From contig OY294047.1 of NCBI GenBank assembly GCA_958510825.1, positions 51,443,365 through 51,507,364 of the forward strand: a stretch of 64,000 bases of DNA, in the 5' to 3' direction. The stretch comes from Brachypterus glaber. Taxonomy: Eukaryota > Arthropoda > Insecta > Coleoptera > Kateretidae. The translations under genes and the position numbers were made by a program. Below the pieces are notes generated by a model. It was not told where the DNA came from, made no database searches, and saw only the letters and a list, made by a program, of their open reading frames with translations. Each line of letters starts with the position of its first letter. Position 1 is the stretch's first letter. Below are positions 21,968 through 34,005 of this stretch, one piece after another.

Positions 21968-22973
21968 CAGGGTGTATTTGAAATGGGGTAGGAAATTTTA
22001 ACAAGTGATTCTACATGATAAAATATGACAAAAAGTTCCTATAAACATATGTCTAAAAATGCGTCATAAGGGAGCTACGCCTCTTTGAAATTGGCTAAAA
22101 AAATCGGTTTTTATTCAATAACTCAGGAACCCTTTGAGATATGTTAACAAGGTTTTGCACGTGAATTAATCCTAATAAGGCCCATCTTTGTATGTCATTT
22201 TCACGTACTTATTTATACCAGGGGTGTCGAAACGGGGGGGCCTGATCAGTTTTTTGTCCCAAACTTTTTTCTGTGTAACTTTTTTGAGGACGAAAAAATA
22301 AATACTAAAATGTCGAAAACCAAAATTTTAATGATGCAATGTTATTCTACATCAAAAGCTAAGAAAAAAAGTTTCCATACATGTAGGTCGAAAAAACGCT
22401 TTTAAAGCTACCATAGCCCTTTAAAAATGGTGCATATTTAGGAGACCATAGCTCCATTAGGATTGATTTTTGGAAGGTTTTTTTCTTAGTTTTTAATGTA
22501 CATTCGCCCTGCATCACTAAAATTTTGGTTTTCAACATTTTAGTATTTAATTTTTCGTCCTCGAACCGTGGAATTTCACCTTCAAATTAATTTTTCTCGA
22601 AAACGGTTAATCCTAGAGTATTACAACAAGAGTACCTTTTTTATGTATTTTGACCTGAGGAATCATATTTCAAAAATAAAATTGCAAAAAAGTTACACAG
22701 AAAAAAGTTTCGCACACCCCTGGTTGAAATAAGTACATGAAAATAACACATAAAAACGGGCCTTGGTAGGATTAGTTGACGTGCAAAACCTCGTTGATAT
22801 ATCTCAAAGGGTTCCTGAGATATTAAATAAAAACCGATTTTTTTAGCCACTTTCAAAGGGGCGTAGCTCCCTTATGACGCATTTTTAGACATATGTTTAT
22901 AGAAACTTTTTGTCATATTTTATCATGTAGAATCACCTATTAAAATTTCCGACGCTATTTCAAATACACCGTG
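21968..22973. mobile_element. 1.0-kb foldback element, copy 1 (TA duplication)
   Basis: Left terminus TA-CAGGGTGTATTTGAAAT, right terminus ATTTCAAATACACCGTG-TA. The arms extend over about 330 bp (for example ATGCGTCATAAGGGAGCTACG, reversed on the right as CGTAGCTCCCTTATGACGCAT). A shorter copy is at 28606-29022. No transposase frame is present. TA plus CAG termini suggest a Tc1/mariner-type MITE. Confidence 0.85.
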
Positions 22974-23113
22974 TATAATGTTCGATCCTTGTTTTTTAAA
23001 GGGATTAACCGCTTTAAAACGCGCACATAGGGGTGGCCCCTAAGGGGTCTATGCACCCGCCGGACGAATCTAATGGGATATACCATGTGGGCACTTTAAA
23101 TCCCTCCATCACA

Positions 23114-23153
<40 letters not shown>

Positions 23154-23330
23154 ATCGTCTTTTCAAGCTAAATGTTAATTATAGTCACCCACACGGTAGA
23201 AAAGCTGCGACGCAAGGGGGAGGTATCACCGAACGGACAGCGCGCTCTCTTCTTTACGTCATAAGCGTGAGTGCGTGCACAATACACATACATACACATT
23301 AAAAAACATTTAATTAGATATCCACTGAAA
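22974..23330. other. mixed interval with (AT)n run and GC-richer patch
   Basis: A pure (AT)n run lies at about 23117-23150. On either side the base composition is higher in GC (22985-23105 and 23150-23290) and includes TTACGTCATAA at 23256. I cannot assign a gene; the frame 23033-23302 crosses the microsatellite. Confidence 0.4.
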
Positions 23331-23460
23331 TAGAAGGAGAAAAAAATAAGAAGAAGAAGAAGAAGAAGAGAATGAAGAGGGGGAGAAGGAGGAGGATGAA
23401 GAGAAGGAGGAAGAAAAAGAAGACGGAATAAGAAGTAAAAAAGAAGAAAAAGAAAAAGTA
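23331..23460 (+). repeat. polypurine (GAA/GGA) tract, about 130 bp
   Basis: Nearly every base is G or A (AAGAAGAAGAAGAAG, GGGGGAGAAGGAGGAGGA). Tracts like this can form triplex structures. The minus frame through it (Leu/Pro/Ser-rich) is an artefact. Confidence 0.9.
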
Positions 23461-23512
23461 GAATCAAGTAAAGTTTTGTGAAATAACATTAAATTCTATA
23501 GAATAGAATATA

Positions 23513-24219
23513 CAGTGCTATCCAAAAGTCACCCCCCCCCCTTTTTTTAACTTTTGAACGAGTTGAGATATCGACTTCAAATTGAGAACTCTTAAATAAG
23601 ACAACTTAAACTATCTTTTAGCATATATTTGATATTTTCAGGACACGGAGGCATGGGGGGACATTTTTTTAAATGGAAAGGGGGGTCGTGTGATACATCA
23701 TTTTAAAGCTTATAAAATTCTCTATTTAAACTAACATTTTTAAATTTTTTAAAAATGTTTTTTAAGGTTTTGATTTTTCAATTTTTTGTGCTAAATCATT
23801 CAATTTTTTAAGTTTTTTTATAAATTTTTATTTATGTCAACTAAAATTAGTTTAATAGTATAATTAACATTTTTTTATGATGATATTAGGCATTTTTAAA
23901 AAATTATTTGTTTTTTTTTTTTTAGAGGACTTTTGACATTGGGACTTTCATTTTCAACCCCATTTTAAACCCAATTTTTTTTAATTTAAAAATATGAAGA
24001 TAATTTTATAAGCTTTTAAATGATGTATTACACGACCCCCCTTTCCATTTAAAAAAATGTGCCCCAATGCCCCCCTGCCCACATTTTAAAAGCTGAAAGT
24101 ATTAAATATATGCTAAAAGATAGTTTAAGTTATCTTATTTTAAAGTTCCAAATTTGAAGTCGATATCTCAACTGGTTCAAAAGTTAAGAGGGAGGGGGGG
24201 TGACTTTTGGACCGCTCTG
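23513..24219. mobile_element. 707-bp foldback with C/G-run arms (TA duplication)
   Basis: TA-CAGTGCTATCCAAAAGTCACC with a C-run opens the left arm. The right arm closes GGTGACTTTTGGACCGCTCTG-TA. The arms are about 230-250 bp and share GAAGTCGATATCTCAAC, AAGATAGTTTAAGTT and ACACGACCCCCCTTTCC. 14661-14887 is a shortened relative, and 54892-55146 shares the inner CATGCCCCCCTGCCCACAT block. Confidence 0.85.
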
Positions 24220-24221
24220 TA

Positions 24222-24889
24222 TGTAACCATCAATAATTACATTGCAAGTCAGTAAAGATAATATGTTAGAAAACAATATACACAATTATTTGTAATTATA
24301 ATAAATTTAAAAAAAATCTTCTACGGAATAAAAAATCCTTCTAATAATATTTTTTTGACTTCTACATATCTTTTATTGCAAAGTTATGTAAAATTAGTAA
24401 TATTATTTAAAACTGTGTAAGAATATTAAATTTTAACCAATATTTAATAAAAATTTAAATTAAATTAGGTTATTATTAGGTGAAATTAGGGATAAAAATA
24501 TAACTAACCAACCGGAAATTATTTTCTGATTATATTCTTTTTGTGGAAGCATATTTATATGAAGAAAACAAGAAAACAAGAAAAAAAAATCAAATCTGTA
24601 TTCTTTTAAGCATTTGTGTGGGTGTTAGATAATTTTTACTGAGTAGGTGGAAATTATTTGTTTTTTTAAGGTTTATTACCTTAAAAAATATTTGATAAAA
24701 TAGGCGTGTAAATTAAAAATAACTTCCTACGTTTACAAAATACTTAAAGATTTATTAATTAATTAAATTTTAATTTGTTGGGAATGTCGTATTTTTGTTA
24801 TTTTTTATTGCTTATAAAAAATTTCCTAATGCAAGTAAGATTCAGGCATTAAAAAATTGACGAAAATTTCTAATTTAAGATTTAAACGT
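24222..24889. other. unassigned AT-rich sequence
   Basis: No features were recognised. Confidence 0.35.
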
Positions 24890-25224
24890 AATGGAGATTT
24901 CTCCCGTTAGATTAGACAGGGACAAAAGTTCTACCCAAAAAGGGTAGAAGACATACATACAATCCCACTTCCACCCAACCAAACAAATTCTGTATTTGTT
25001 CTTTGTTGAACAAATACAATATTTACTTGGCCGGGCGACAGATTCACATTATGATCGTTCGTGCCGCTCAGTGCTACACTTTCCGGCCAACCAAATAAAT
25101 ACTGTATTTGTTGTATGAAAAACAAATACAGTATTTATTTGGTTGGCTGGAAAGTGTAGCACAAATGAGATAGAGATGGGTAGACTTCTTTTGTTTCATA
25201 ATTCTAGTTGTAGAGAGGTCCATT
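24890..25224 (+). mobile_element. multi-hairpin element, copy 1 (AATGGA ... TCCATT)
   Basis: The short terminal repeat AATGGA/TCCATT bounds the unit. Inside are two strong hairpins. One is ACAAATTCTGTATTTGTTC with GAACAAATACAATATTT (24982-25030). The other is a near-perfect stem CAACCAAATAAATACTGTAT/ATACAGTATTTATTTGGTTG at 25085-25146. An inverse copy lies at 30418-30831 and a disrupted third at 45905-46687. The frame 24931-25125 is not a gene. Confidence 0.75.
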
Positions 25225-25680
25225 AAATCTTCTGGATTATAAAAAAATTATTCCTTAGTATTGTATATTTAAAAAATATCCCCTGGTTCATTAAAAACTG
25301 CAAAACCCACTTAAATACACTCAAAATTTCTCTCAAATTACCATCATTTTATAGAAGTAGCTACTTTTAGAGTCGAAATAATATAAAATAAAAAAATACC
25401 TATTATTTTTCTTAATAACGTCATCAGAATCCATTAGAGTTTACTTTTCTAGCTTCTAATTTAATTGAGCCGTTAAAAGCCTGGCTTTAAGGCCTTAAGG
25501 ATAATACTATGCAAATCATCGAACAAAGAAACTGTCACGGCGCACATCGGGGGTAATTATGTTTAAATTCGGCAGAAATAATTTGGAGAGTCTCAGTTTA
25601 AAAGCCCAGCTATCGCGCTATAGCGCTATATACTGTATAGGATTTACGCAAGTTTACAATACAATACACTAGGTGAGACG
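25225..25680. other. unassigned; POU/Sox-type words in a single-copy stretch
   Basis: 25480-25650 has no second copy and is less AT-rich. It contains ATGCAAAT (25509-25516, POU octamer) and AACAAAG (25522-25528, Sox word) 5 bp apart. A small palindrome, ATCGCGCTATAGCGCTATA, lies near 25612. This could be a regulatory element. Confidence 0.3.
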
Positions 25681-26130
25681 TTTCGGACCCATCTATAGTT
25701 AATTTTTTTAAGGTATAGTTATTTTAAACCTTCCCGCTTGTAAACAATCTCGAAATTACCATAGCAACGTAAGATACGCATACGTCGTAAGCGAAATGAC
25801 TAGGCCCAATTTATACAACCGTAAAACGTTGACGTGCCATTAACGAGATCTTTATTCCTCTAAATTATTGGAATAACGGCGATTTTATAAGCAAATTTTG
25901 TTTCTACAGGAATACAAAAGTGTTTGTAGCAACAGATTTATCAATTCTCTTTTTTTACATCAAAAAATCATAAAAACAAAGTAAGTAAATAAAAGTTATA
26001 AATTTTGGTTATTTGACATTCAAAACAAGCCACATGCTTCAGTGTAAATCGGACTTTTTGGAATATTTAGCGGCAAAATAAAATAACTATACCTTAAAAA
26101 AATAAATTTTAATATTTTGTCGAACAAAAC
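25676..26130. mobile_element. MITE-like element with about 40-bp inverted ends
   Basis: TTTTTTTAAGGTATAGTTAT at 25708 recurs inverted as ATAACTATACCTTAAAAAAA near 26082. The outer parts, GACGTTTCGGAC and CGAACAAAACGT, are also inverted. The exact ends and target duplication are unclear. Confidence 0.5.
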
Positions 26131-27511
26131 GTATCCTTTTTACTACACGGTAAAAAAATAAATGTAAAATAATGTAAAAATATCTTACTTTACTAAGTAA
26201 TTTTACTCTTCTTAACTAACTTAATTCTTGAGTTTATGTAAATGTATGTAAATAAATTTAATTTGTTATAAAATAATGTAAAAGACTGTTAAAATTTTGT
26301 AAAGCACTGTAAATTACTTTTAAATTACACGAAATTACAACGTTAATGTAAAATTATTAACACCTGTCAATTAGAGACATTGAAATTTTGTCGAAATAGT
26401 ATAGAATCAAATATAAAAAGTGAGACACAGATAATGTCTTAACTTTATTACATAAAAATTACTTAAAACGCAAAAATAAAATCTGCGGTTTTACGAAAAA
26501 GTTGCATTAAAAATATTTCTTGCCAGATCTAAACTAGAAGTTTCCCATTGGATCATTGGACAAAGTGACAAGTCCGCGTCTCTAGAGTGGTAGTTAGGCC
26601 CTTTTTTCATGCCCTAATATCACTCTGACACGTGTATTTGCTGTGGAAAGGGTAGCGTTACATTAATTGTTAGTTATCACACCCTAATGATCTAAACACT
26701 GAGACGCGTCGCGACGAAAATATTTATAAGTTACTATAACAATACAGAGTGATCGATAAATCACACTTTTTCTAGCTAAGAAACACTCTAATAACATTTT
26801 TAAAGTTTCGTAACAAAATATTTTGCAGACATGAACATATTTGGAAAACAATTTACTTCCGGAGAGTTTTTCAAAGAAAAAGTAAACTGAAACGAGGTAT
26901 AATACTATTTTTTCCATATTATATTTTGTTTTTTCGTAAAAATATATCCAACTTTTAAAAAATTGGACAAGTTTTGGACATTTTTCATATGTAATACACC
27001 GACAGAGAAGTGTATTTTCGATATATCCGAAATTTTCATCAAGTGAAAATTCATGTTTGACATTTCTAATTTTTTAAATAAAAAAAGATCTAAATTCGTT
27101 AAATTTTATTAATGTTGTATAAAAATAAGCTATTAAGACATGAAAAATATCTTATTTTTGCATTTTAGTTGATATTTTGTTATAATATTACATTCTCAAG
27201 CTTGTTATATCAATAAACTAGAAAAGTGGTATATTTTCGATTTTCGTTTGGACTTGGCGAAAATATCCCGTCGTTATGGTTATGCCTTATTTTTATTGGT
27301 TGAAACCGATATTATGATAGTTTGAAAAAAATAGTCAAAGTTATATCTTTAGAGCAAGTTAAATTATACAATTATACAATTTTGTTCTGGTATATCGATG
27401 GTCTACAAAGGTGCTAAGTACATAAGGTTTGGACTTTGTACGCTAGACCATCGATATGAAAATCAATTTGCTTGGAAATTATTCGAATGCCTGAAATTCC
27501 AGAATAATAAA
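26131..27511. other. unassigned; contains MITE-like start and a stem-loop
   Basis: ACACGGTAAAAAAATAAATG at 26145 resembles the CACGGTAAAAAAT element ends near 21512. TATCGATGGTCTA (27392) pairs with TAGACCATCGATA (27445). The minus frame 26684-26917 is not recognisable. Confidence 0.35.
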
Positions 27512-27847
27512 AGTTATTTATGTTACTAGTGGGTAAAGTAAGATATTGCCCATGAGAAAAATAACCTGCGAGGCGTCAGCCAAGCAGGTTAATTTTCGAG
27601 AGGGCAATATCGGTTTACCCATGATTGCCATACAAGGTTTTAACCAATAAATAGCTTAGGAATTCATATATTTTTAAAAAATTTTAATGACATTTACAAG
27701 AAAATAATTTGACAAGTGACAGTTGAGTGGGTAAAATAAATAATTATCCACTCAATAAAGTAAAAGCCACGCGGGGGTTATTTTTGAGTTTATCTATTTA
27801 AAATTAAGCTGGTAATTGTCTTATTATCTGTATGTATTGGATAAAAT
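27512..27847 (+). repeat. 336-bp hairpin-headed repeat, copy 1 of 3
   Basis: The first 110 bp fold into a strong stem: GATATTGCCCATGAGAAAA, then AACCTGC, a GAGGCGTCAGCCAA loop, and GCAGGTTAATTTTC, GGGCAATATC, GGTTTACCC. A second small hairpin is AGTGGGTAAAATAAATAATTATCCACT. Nearly identical copies lie in the same orientation at 38531-38866 and 54000-54280. There are no clear terminal inverted repeats and no protein. The frame 27816-28298 starts in its tail and is not a credible gene. Confidence 0.85.
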
Positions 27848-28605
27848 TATTATTAGGTTGCATAAAGAATATGTTATGGACTATTTCCTAAAAATTTTAA
27901 CAAAGCGAAAGAAAATTTTACTGGGACGCATTAAAAAAACAAAAGAGATAGTTCTTGATCACCTTGTACTCGCTCAGAGAAGTGTAATATCTGATTTTTA
28001 TTGCGATAGAGCCTCGTTCAGAAGCAGAATTTCACATGATTACCATTCATATGGGTTAAGATATCCATCTACAATTATAATAATGTCCCAATGCTCTTAT
28101 TATTATTTTTATTATTATTATTATTATATCCCAATGCTCTTAGCGATAAAGGGTAAGTACTTAGTTACTAAAATTTTGACTATAAGAATCAGTGAATTTT
28201 TACCAAACTTTCTTGGAGTTCCATATATGCAAAAACGTTTAGTATGCACTACAGTAATCGATTTTCAGTGTACGTATGTATTTCTCTTCCTATCTTGAAC
28301 TCACCAAACAGAAAACAACATCAAAATACCCGCGACAAAAACATTTCCTCGTGTCTTTTCTTAATATAAATTACGATTTGTTTCTCAATCAAGTGGCCTA
28401 TGAAAAAGACAAAAGAAGCAAACAAAAAGACAAGCATTCATTATCAAGGCCGTCTTGGTAAGATTGTGTTCGCAAATTTTAATTTCCGTTCCAGAGTTTC
28501 TGAGAGCGACACAATCAGCAGCGTTCTGTCGAACTAATGAACTGGAAATAATGACGTTTAAAATCGCATAGGATGTTTGTTCTGTCTTCTGTAAGATGGG
28601 ATATA
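27848..28605. other. unassigned; includes a short (TTA)n run
   Basis: A (TTA)n/(TAT)n microsatellite lies at about 28097-28130. Overlapping open frames at 27816-28298 and 28276-28461 have no domain, start context or splice support. Confidence 0.35.
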
Positions 28606-29022
28606 CACAGTGTATTTGAAATAGCGTCGGAAATTTAAACAGATGATTTTACATCATAAAATATGACAAAAAGTTCCTATAAACATATGTCTAAAAATGC
28701 GTCATAAGGGAGCTACGCCCCTTTGAAAGTGGCTAAAAAAATCGGTTTTTATTTAGTAACTCAGGAACCCTTTGAGATATATCAACGAGGTTTTGCACGT
28801 CAACTAATCCTACCAAGGCCCATTTTTATGTGTTATTTTTATGTACTTATTTCAACCAGGGGTGTGCGAAACGGGGGGGGGGCTTATCAGTTTTTTGTCC
28901 CAAACTTTTTTCTGTGTAACTTTTTTGCATTTATACAGGTACTTCCAAAAATCCTAATGGAGCTATGAGAATAACATTGCATCATTAAAATTTTGGTGAT
29001 ACGCTATTTCAAATACACCCTG
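28606..29022. mobile_element. 417-bp foldback, deletion derivative of the 22-kb element
   Basis: TA-CACAGTGTATTTGAAATAGC to GCTATTTCAAATACACCCTG-TA. The left arm matches the (inverse) right arm of 21968-22973 closely. Much of the right arm is deleted. Confidence 0.85.
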
Positions 29023-29390
29023 TAAATAGGGTGATTCATAAACTACTCATTCGAGTTAATGCATTACGGTATACACTAAAAAAAAAAGTTAATTAAGCTC
29101 TTATGAACTTGATAATGTCCCAATTAAACCAGATTAAGAGTGCAAAGTTTTATTTTGAAGCTTGAGAATCTGTTTTTTTTACTATTTTTAGTAAAGTTTT
29201 TAAGACCAATTTATCGTTTTTTTTTAAGGAAATTTAATGTTTTTTAAAGAAAACTCAGAGATTTGGTCTTTTTATGCATAAAATTCGGATATTTTATATT
29301 TTTTATTACACTTTTTAAAATTTAAGATAAGGTTTTTAGATTTAGGTTTTTATTTGTAACAAATTAAGAATTCACGCTATTCGCTCCCCT
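29023..29390. other. unassigned AT-rich sequence
   Basis: Nothing was recognised. Confidence 0.35.
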
Positions 29391-29393
29391 TAA

Positions 29394-29538
29394 GGGCATA
29401 TCCACAGCATCGCATAAGAACATAATACATAACAATGGGATGCCGTGATTGGCTTGATGTGCCGCCATGTATCTTGTAAGCCAATCACGGCATCGCATTC
29501 TTATGTTTTATGTTCTTCTGCAATCATCTGGATAGGCC
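29394..29538. mobile_element. 145-bp TTAA foldback MITE, copy 1
   Basis: TTAA-GGGCATATCC at the left and GGATAGGCC-TTAA at the right. The arms pair through CATAAGAACATAATACATAA and GATGCCGTGATTGGCTT around a central GATGTGCCGCCATGTATC. The second copy at 52317-52449 also has TTAA on both sides. TTAA supports piggyBac-type mobilisation. Confidence 0.85.
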
Positions 29539-29542
29539 TTAA

Positions 29543-30138
29543 ATTGTACGGCGACTATCTGGTTCTTTGTATTTTCGGGGCGCAATTAAGAAAGAGGCGC
29601 CGCTATAACAAATGAAAATGTCAATTTGTTGACGATTGTCTTTTGTTGATATTACGTTGTTTTATTATAAAAAGGGTGGAAATTACAATACTCTATAGAA
29701 GTATAGTTTGACAGTGACTAATAGTCTTTTTCCTTTAACTGGATAAATTGCTAATAAATTAAAAAGAAAAATTACTTTTATAAATAAAACTGCAAAAGGA
29801 TTATTTGTATTGGAAAAATAAATGTCGATTAGTTTTATTATGACCTAGTTAACAATGTAGAAGGTATTTCAAAAATCACGATTTTTTTTTATTTCTTTGA
29901 ACATTTTAAGCTCCTCTTAAAATAATACAAGAATAAAATTCTGTGCAAAATTTGTGCTAACAAAATGAATACATAATTGTGCCTTTTTAAAAAAATAATG
30001 TTATTTTATTTTTTTGCCAATTTTCTGACCTATTTCATTTTTTTCAGCTGAAATTTGGCACAGAATTTTATTTATGTATTTTTTTACGGCATAAGGGCAA
30101 GGGAGGCTTTAACTTAAAAAAAAACTTTTTAAATACCC
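29543..30138. repeat. unassigned, with a diverged foldback at about 29862-30130
   Basis: AAGAATAAAATTCTGTGCAA (29930) pairs with the inverse TTTGGCACAGAATTTTATTT (30054). The outer words GTAGAAGGTATTTCAAAAA and TTTTTAAATACCCTAAG are also inverted. It is an older foldback with blurred ends. Confidence 0.5.
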
Positions 30139-30141
30139 TAA

Positions 30142-30379
30142 GGGAACGTTTGTAACGTAAGTATTATGTAACTCAAATTGTACCAAAATTCATATACTTC
30201 ATACCCCGATTCTCAGGTTATTATAGATTATAGAAATGTCATATCCTACCCAAAAATAGGGGGTGTGTTAGGGGGTAGCGAAAATATGAAATCTCTACAG
30301 CCTTAAATAACGCGAGAACCGGGGTATAAAGTGTATGAATTTTGGTACAATTTGCGTTACGTAATACTTGAACGTTCCC
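30142..30379. mobile_element. Harbinger-like foldback MITE (about 238 bp)
   Basis: It starts GGGAACGTTTG next to TAA and ends CGTAATACTTGAACGTTCCC next to TAT. The inner arms pair via CATACTTCATACCCCG and CGGGGTATAAAGTGTATG. The 3-bp flank (TWA) and GGG terminus fit PIF/Harbinger. The inner arms are shared with 44925-45169. Confidence 0.7.
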
Positions 30380-30417
30380 TATTGTATAATATTAAGAACA
30401 AATTTTAAATTGAGTCC

Positions 30418-30831
30418 AATGGAGCTCTCTACAACTAGAATTATGAAACAAAAGACGTCTACCCTATCTCTATCTCATTTGTGCTACACTTTCCAGCCAA
30501 CCAAATAAATACTGTATTTGTTTTTCATACAACAAATACAGTATTTATTTGGTTGGCTGGAAAGTGTAGCAGTGAGCGGCACGAACGAACATAGCTAATG
30601 TAAATCTGTAAAATAAGATAACTCTACTGAAATTTAGATGGCGCCAGTAATTCCTTTAATAAAAGTAATATATTTACACTTTTCGCCCGGCCAAGTAAAT
30701 ATTGTATTTGTTCAACAAAGAACAAATACAGAATTTGTTTGGTTGGGTGGAAGTGGGAGTGTATGTATGTCTTCTATCCTTTTTGGGTAGAACTTTTGTC
30801 CCTGTCTAATCTAACGGGAGAAATCTCCATT
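30418..30831 (-). mobile_element. multi-hairpin element, copy 2 (inverse of 24.9 kb)
   Basis: It is bounded by AATGGAG and CTCCATT and carries the same hairpins in inverse order (CCAAATAAATACTGTATTTG / CAAATACAGTATTTATTTGG at 30500-30553). About 80 bp is inserted relative to copy 1 around 30590-30670. Confidence 0.75.
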
Positions 30832-32920
30832 AAATTTCTTGTCACAGCATTGCCTTAACAGAAATTATTTTTTCTTATGTTCTGTTCATTTTAACTTTAT
30901 GAGTGAAACACAGTAATGTCAAAAAAATCAATGTGAAGTGGGAGTACTACATCAGTTAATATACTGGAGATGAAGCTCATCAATTATGTTTTTATTAAAA
31001 TGTTTATTTGACAGTTATCTTGTATTTCTGCAAAAGATATAGACATTTTTTGCTTAGACTGTGATTTTATGCCAAGAAAACCAATAAAACAGATCAATGA
31101 TATTTTGGCTGTACAAACAGGACAATTTTGGACGATTCTAACAAAAAGTATCAATGTCTTTCAATAAATAAAAAACATCAAATAATCCACTACTTTCGGT
31201 CGTAAAATTCAAACATTATGTGTACTAACGGCAAAAAGAGCCGTCTTTGTCAGTTAGATAAGGAGATATGGGACCGTACTTTAAATATGTAACGCAATTT
31301 TTTTGCAATTTTCATTTCCATTACCCCCTAAAAAATTTTTTTTAGTAAAAAATTCATTAAGAAATATAAAGAGCGTAACGCACCGTACCGCTAAAAAAGT
31401 CATACCCCCTCCCCATTAAGTACGTTACGTATTTTAAGTATAACCCCTATAAGCATTTTTTTTTAAGTCAAGATTTACAATTTTTGATTTTTTGCATTTT
31501 ACGATATTTTTATAAATGTAAAACTTTTGCACATTCTTGTTAACAATCTACATATAATACTTTTTATTACTTTATTATTTTTAAAACGATTTAATCCAAA
31601 ATTGTAAAAAAATGTGAGCTAAAACCACACCAATCAGGGCTATAGCTATGGGGGGGGGAAAGTCCAACGTCCAAAAGCGCCTTCTCTTAACAAGAAAATA
31701 TAATTTACTTGCCAAGATTTGTCTGATTCTTTAACTTAAAATTCTTTGATCTTGTGTGAAATGCAAGTGGTCTTGTCTCAAAAGAAAAATTCTTGTGCCA
31801 AAGTATTTAAAATTATTTCATTTTTTACAATCTTAAAACAAGATAAATGGTTTTTGCCTCAAATGTGCCAGGTGCAAGAGAATTTTAAAAATATTTCCTA
31901 AGCGACACATTTCTGGGTCAAGATAAATAATTTTGTTTGAAGATACACATCTTTTAAGCTAAAAGAATAACTGGCAAGAGTGTTGACTACTTTGAGCCAA
32001 GAACGTCATTTTTTTCAGTGTAAGATATCTAGTAATTTCAGAGTAAATTTACGTTAAACAAGTTAATTTTTGCTAAAGAAAACCTGTAAAGAATAAGGCA
32101 GTTTTTAACATAAGTAAACGTAAGACGATTTGTTATGGCTCAAAACAAATCAATAAAACTACGCTCATAAACTTAACGAATATACCTAAGCTACCAAAAT
32201 GCAATAAATGCTAATTTTGTTTTTCACAGATACATAAAACACACAATAAAATACTGCTGATGTGAAATGCAGTGTTTTTTTGCTTGTCATATAACTTACA
32301 AACCGGCTTCGGTAAAGGCAACATCATTCCCGGGGCTCCACGTTTGGGGCTACGATCCTGGCATGAAAAAATAAAAACGTCAAGGGTATAAAAACTGGAA
32401 GTAAGTTAGTTCCAAAAAAATAAATAAATAGCTTACGTGACAAGGCACGGACGGACAAACTGAAATTTTCAAAGTTTCTTATTTTTTCATGAAACACATT
32501 TGTATCGAAGAATTTTTTTACTATAACGTTTTTTAGCGATTTTGTATGATAAATGTTATAAGCCTTATAATACCCACATTTTATTTAAAAACAAATATTT
32601 CTTGCGTCAAAGTCTTAGTAACTAAGTACAGTAAACCGTTTTCAGTGTAGTAAACTTTTAAGATTATATCTTTACTAAAGCTCTTCTATTAAGTTTACTT
32701 CAGACTTGTTCTATTTGAGTGTTCCATTTTATTCTTTCATCTATGACTGATCCTAGGAATTTTCTTGAGTTGGAACCAGATTTAAGACCTACTTTTGATA
32801 CTGTGTTATAAAAATGAACATATACGGTCTTCACTTCGTTGAGGATGTGCTTGTTTTTGAAACACAATCCATCAATTTTATTTAATAATAATATATTTTT
32901 CTATTTTATCAATTATTTTA
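30832..32920. other. unassigned AT-rich sequence
   Basis: No gene is seen. 31370-31450 has weak Harbinger-like words (CGTAACGCACC, GTACGTTACGTATTTTAAGTA). 31660-32020 contains several CTTG/CAAG-type inverted words and ends TTTTTTTCAGTGTAAG, a possible decayed CACTG MITE. Confidence 0.35.
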
Positions 32921-33143
32921 GACTTTCTAAATTTAAGATCGATTTCGCAGACGACCCGTGATCAGTTGTGGTTGCTAAAACTGAAGAACTTCTAAAAAGA
33001 ATTCAAAATCTGTAAATAAAATAATATAAAATATATATTATTTTATTTATGCATTTTGAGTCCGTTTTAGAAGTTCTTCTTCTCTTTTAGCAACCACAAC
33101 TGATGAAGGATCGTCTGTGAAATCGATCGTAAATTCAGAAAGT
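32921..33143. repeat. foldback, arms about 95 bp
   Basis: GACTTTCTAAATTTAAGATC on the left pairs with GATCGTAAATTCAGAAAGTC on the right. Inner words GTTGTGGTTGCTAAAA and TTTTAGCAACCACAAC, and the GAAGAACTTCTAAAA pair, extend the stem. It lies directly left of the next foldback. Confidence 0.8.
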
Positions 33144-33151
33144 CTAATATA

Positions 33152-34003
33152 CAGTGCGTGCATTAAGTCTGGAATCACCCGAATAACTTTTTAGTTACAA
33201 GTAAAATACAAAAATCCTCAGACAGGTCGATTTATATTTTTAATTCTGCAAATTTTGGTCTAAAAAAAGTTATCAAAATTGGCACCCCCTTGCACCCTCA
33301 CCCCCCAACTTTTTTTTTCAAATAGCAACCTACCCCTTGTGATACATCATTGGAAAGGTAATTTAATAAGCTTTCCAACAGTGTATGATAAAGCCTAATT
33401 TGTTAAAGGGTCTATGAAAAAACGCATGTTTTATTTAAACATTGTTTGTGTGAAATATTACGCATAATATGGTAATTGTTGCCCTATTTCCTACTTGGCA
33501 CCTTCCTGAGAATCTAAATAAGGTTGTTTTAAACTTATTGTAATATTTTATACCCTGTTGAAAAATGCAATTTTTTTTCTTTTTATTGACCAATTTTATG
33601 TTTACTATTTAATCGATTTTAATCCCGTTTTTTTACTGTCCACTGTCAAAGAGCTGAAGGACATCAATTTGAACATTTATAGTGAACTAAAGTTATACTT
33701 TATATGTCTTTATAATAAACTAAATTGTGCATTTTATCATTAGCCCTTTACCAAATTAGGCTTTATTATACACCGTTGGAAAGCTTATTAAATTACCTTT
33801 CCAACGAAGTGTCACAAGGGGTAGGTTGCTATTTGAAAAAAAAAAGTTGGGGGGTGAGGGTGCAAGGGGGTGCAAATTTTAATAACTTTTATTACACCAT
33901 AATTTGCAAAATTAAAAATAAAAATCAACCTATCCGAGGGTTTTTGTGTTTTACTTGTAACTAAAAAGTTAATCGGGTGATTCCAGACTTAATGTACGCA
34001 CTG
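33152..34003. mobile_element. 852-bp foldback element (TA duplication)
   Basis: TA-CAGTGCGTGCATTAAGTCTG on the left and CAGACTTAATGTACGCACTG-TA on the right. The arms of about 270-300 bp share GGAATCACCCGA, the CCCCCTTGCACCCTCACCCC stretch and AGCTTTCCAACxGTG. There is no transposase. The frames 33558-33743 and 33725-33964 are within it and non-genic. Confidence 0.85.
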
Positions 34004-34005
34004 TA

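Noticed and set aside
22641..22856. Frame resembling the one at 28723-28968 (MKVAKKIGFYL)
   Set aside because: Both lie in arms of the same foldback element; the likeness is due to the MITE arms and not to a gene family.
27816..28298. 160-codon plus-strand frame, the second longest here
   Set aside because: It begins in the tail of a dispersed repeat, runs through a (TTA)n microsatellite giving a Tyr run, and shows no domain or splice support.
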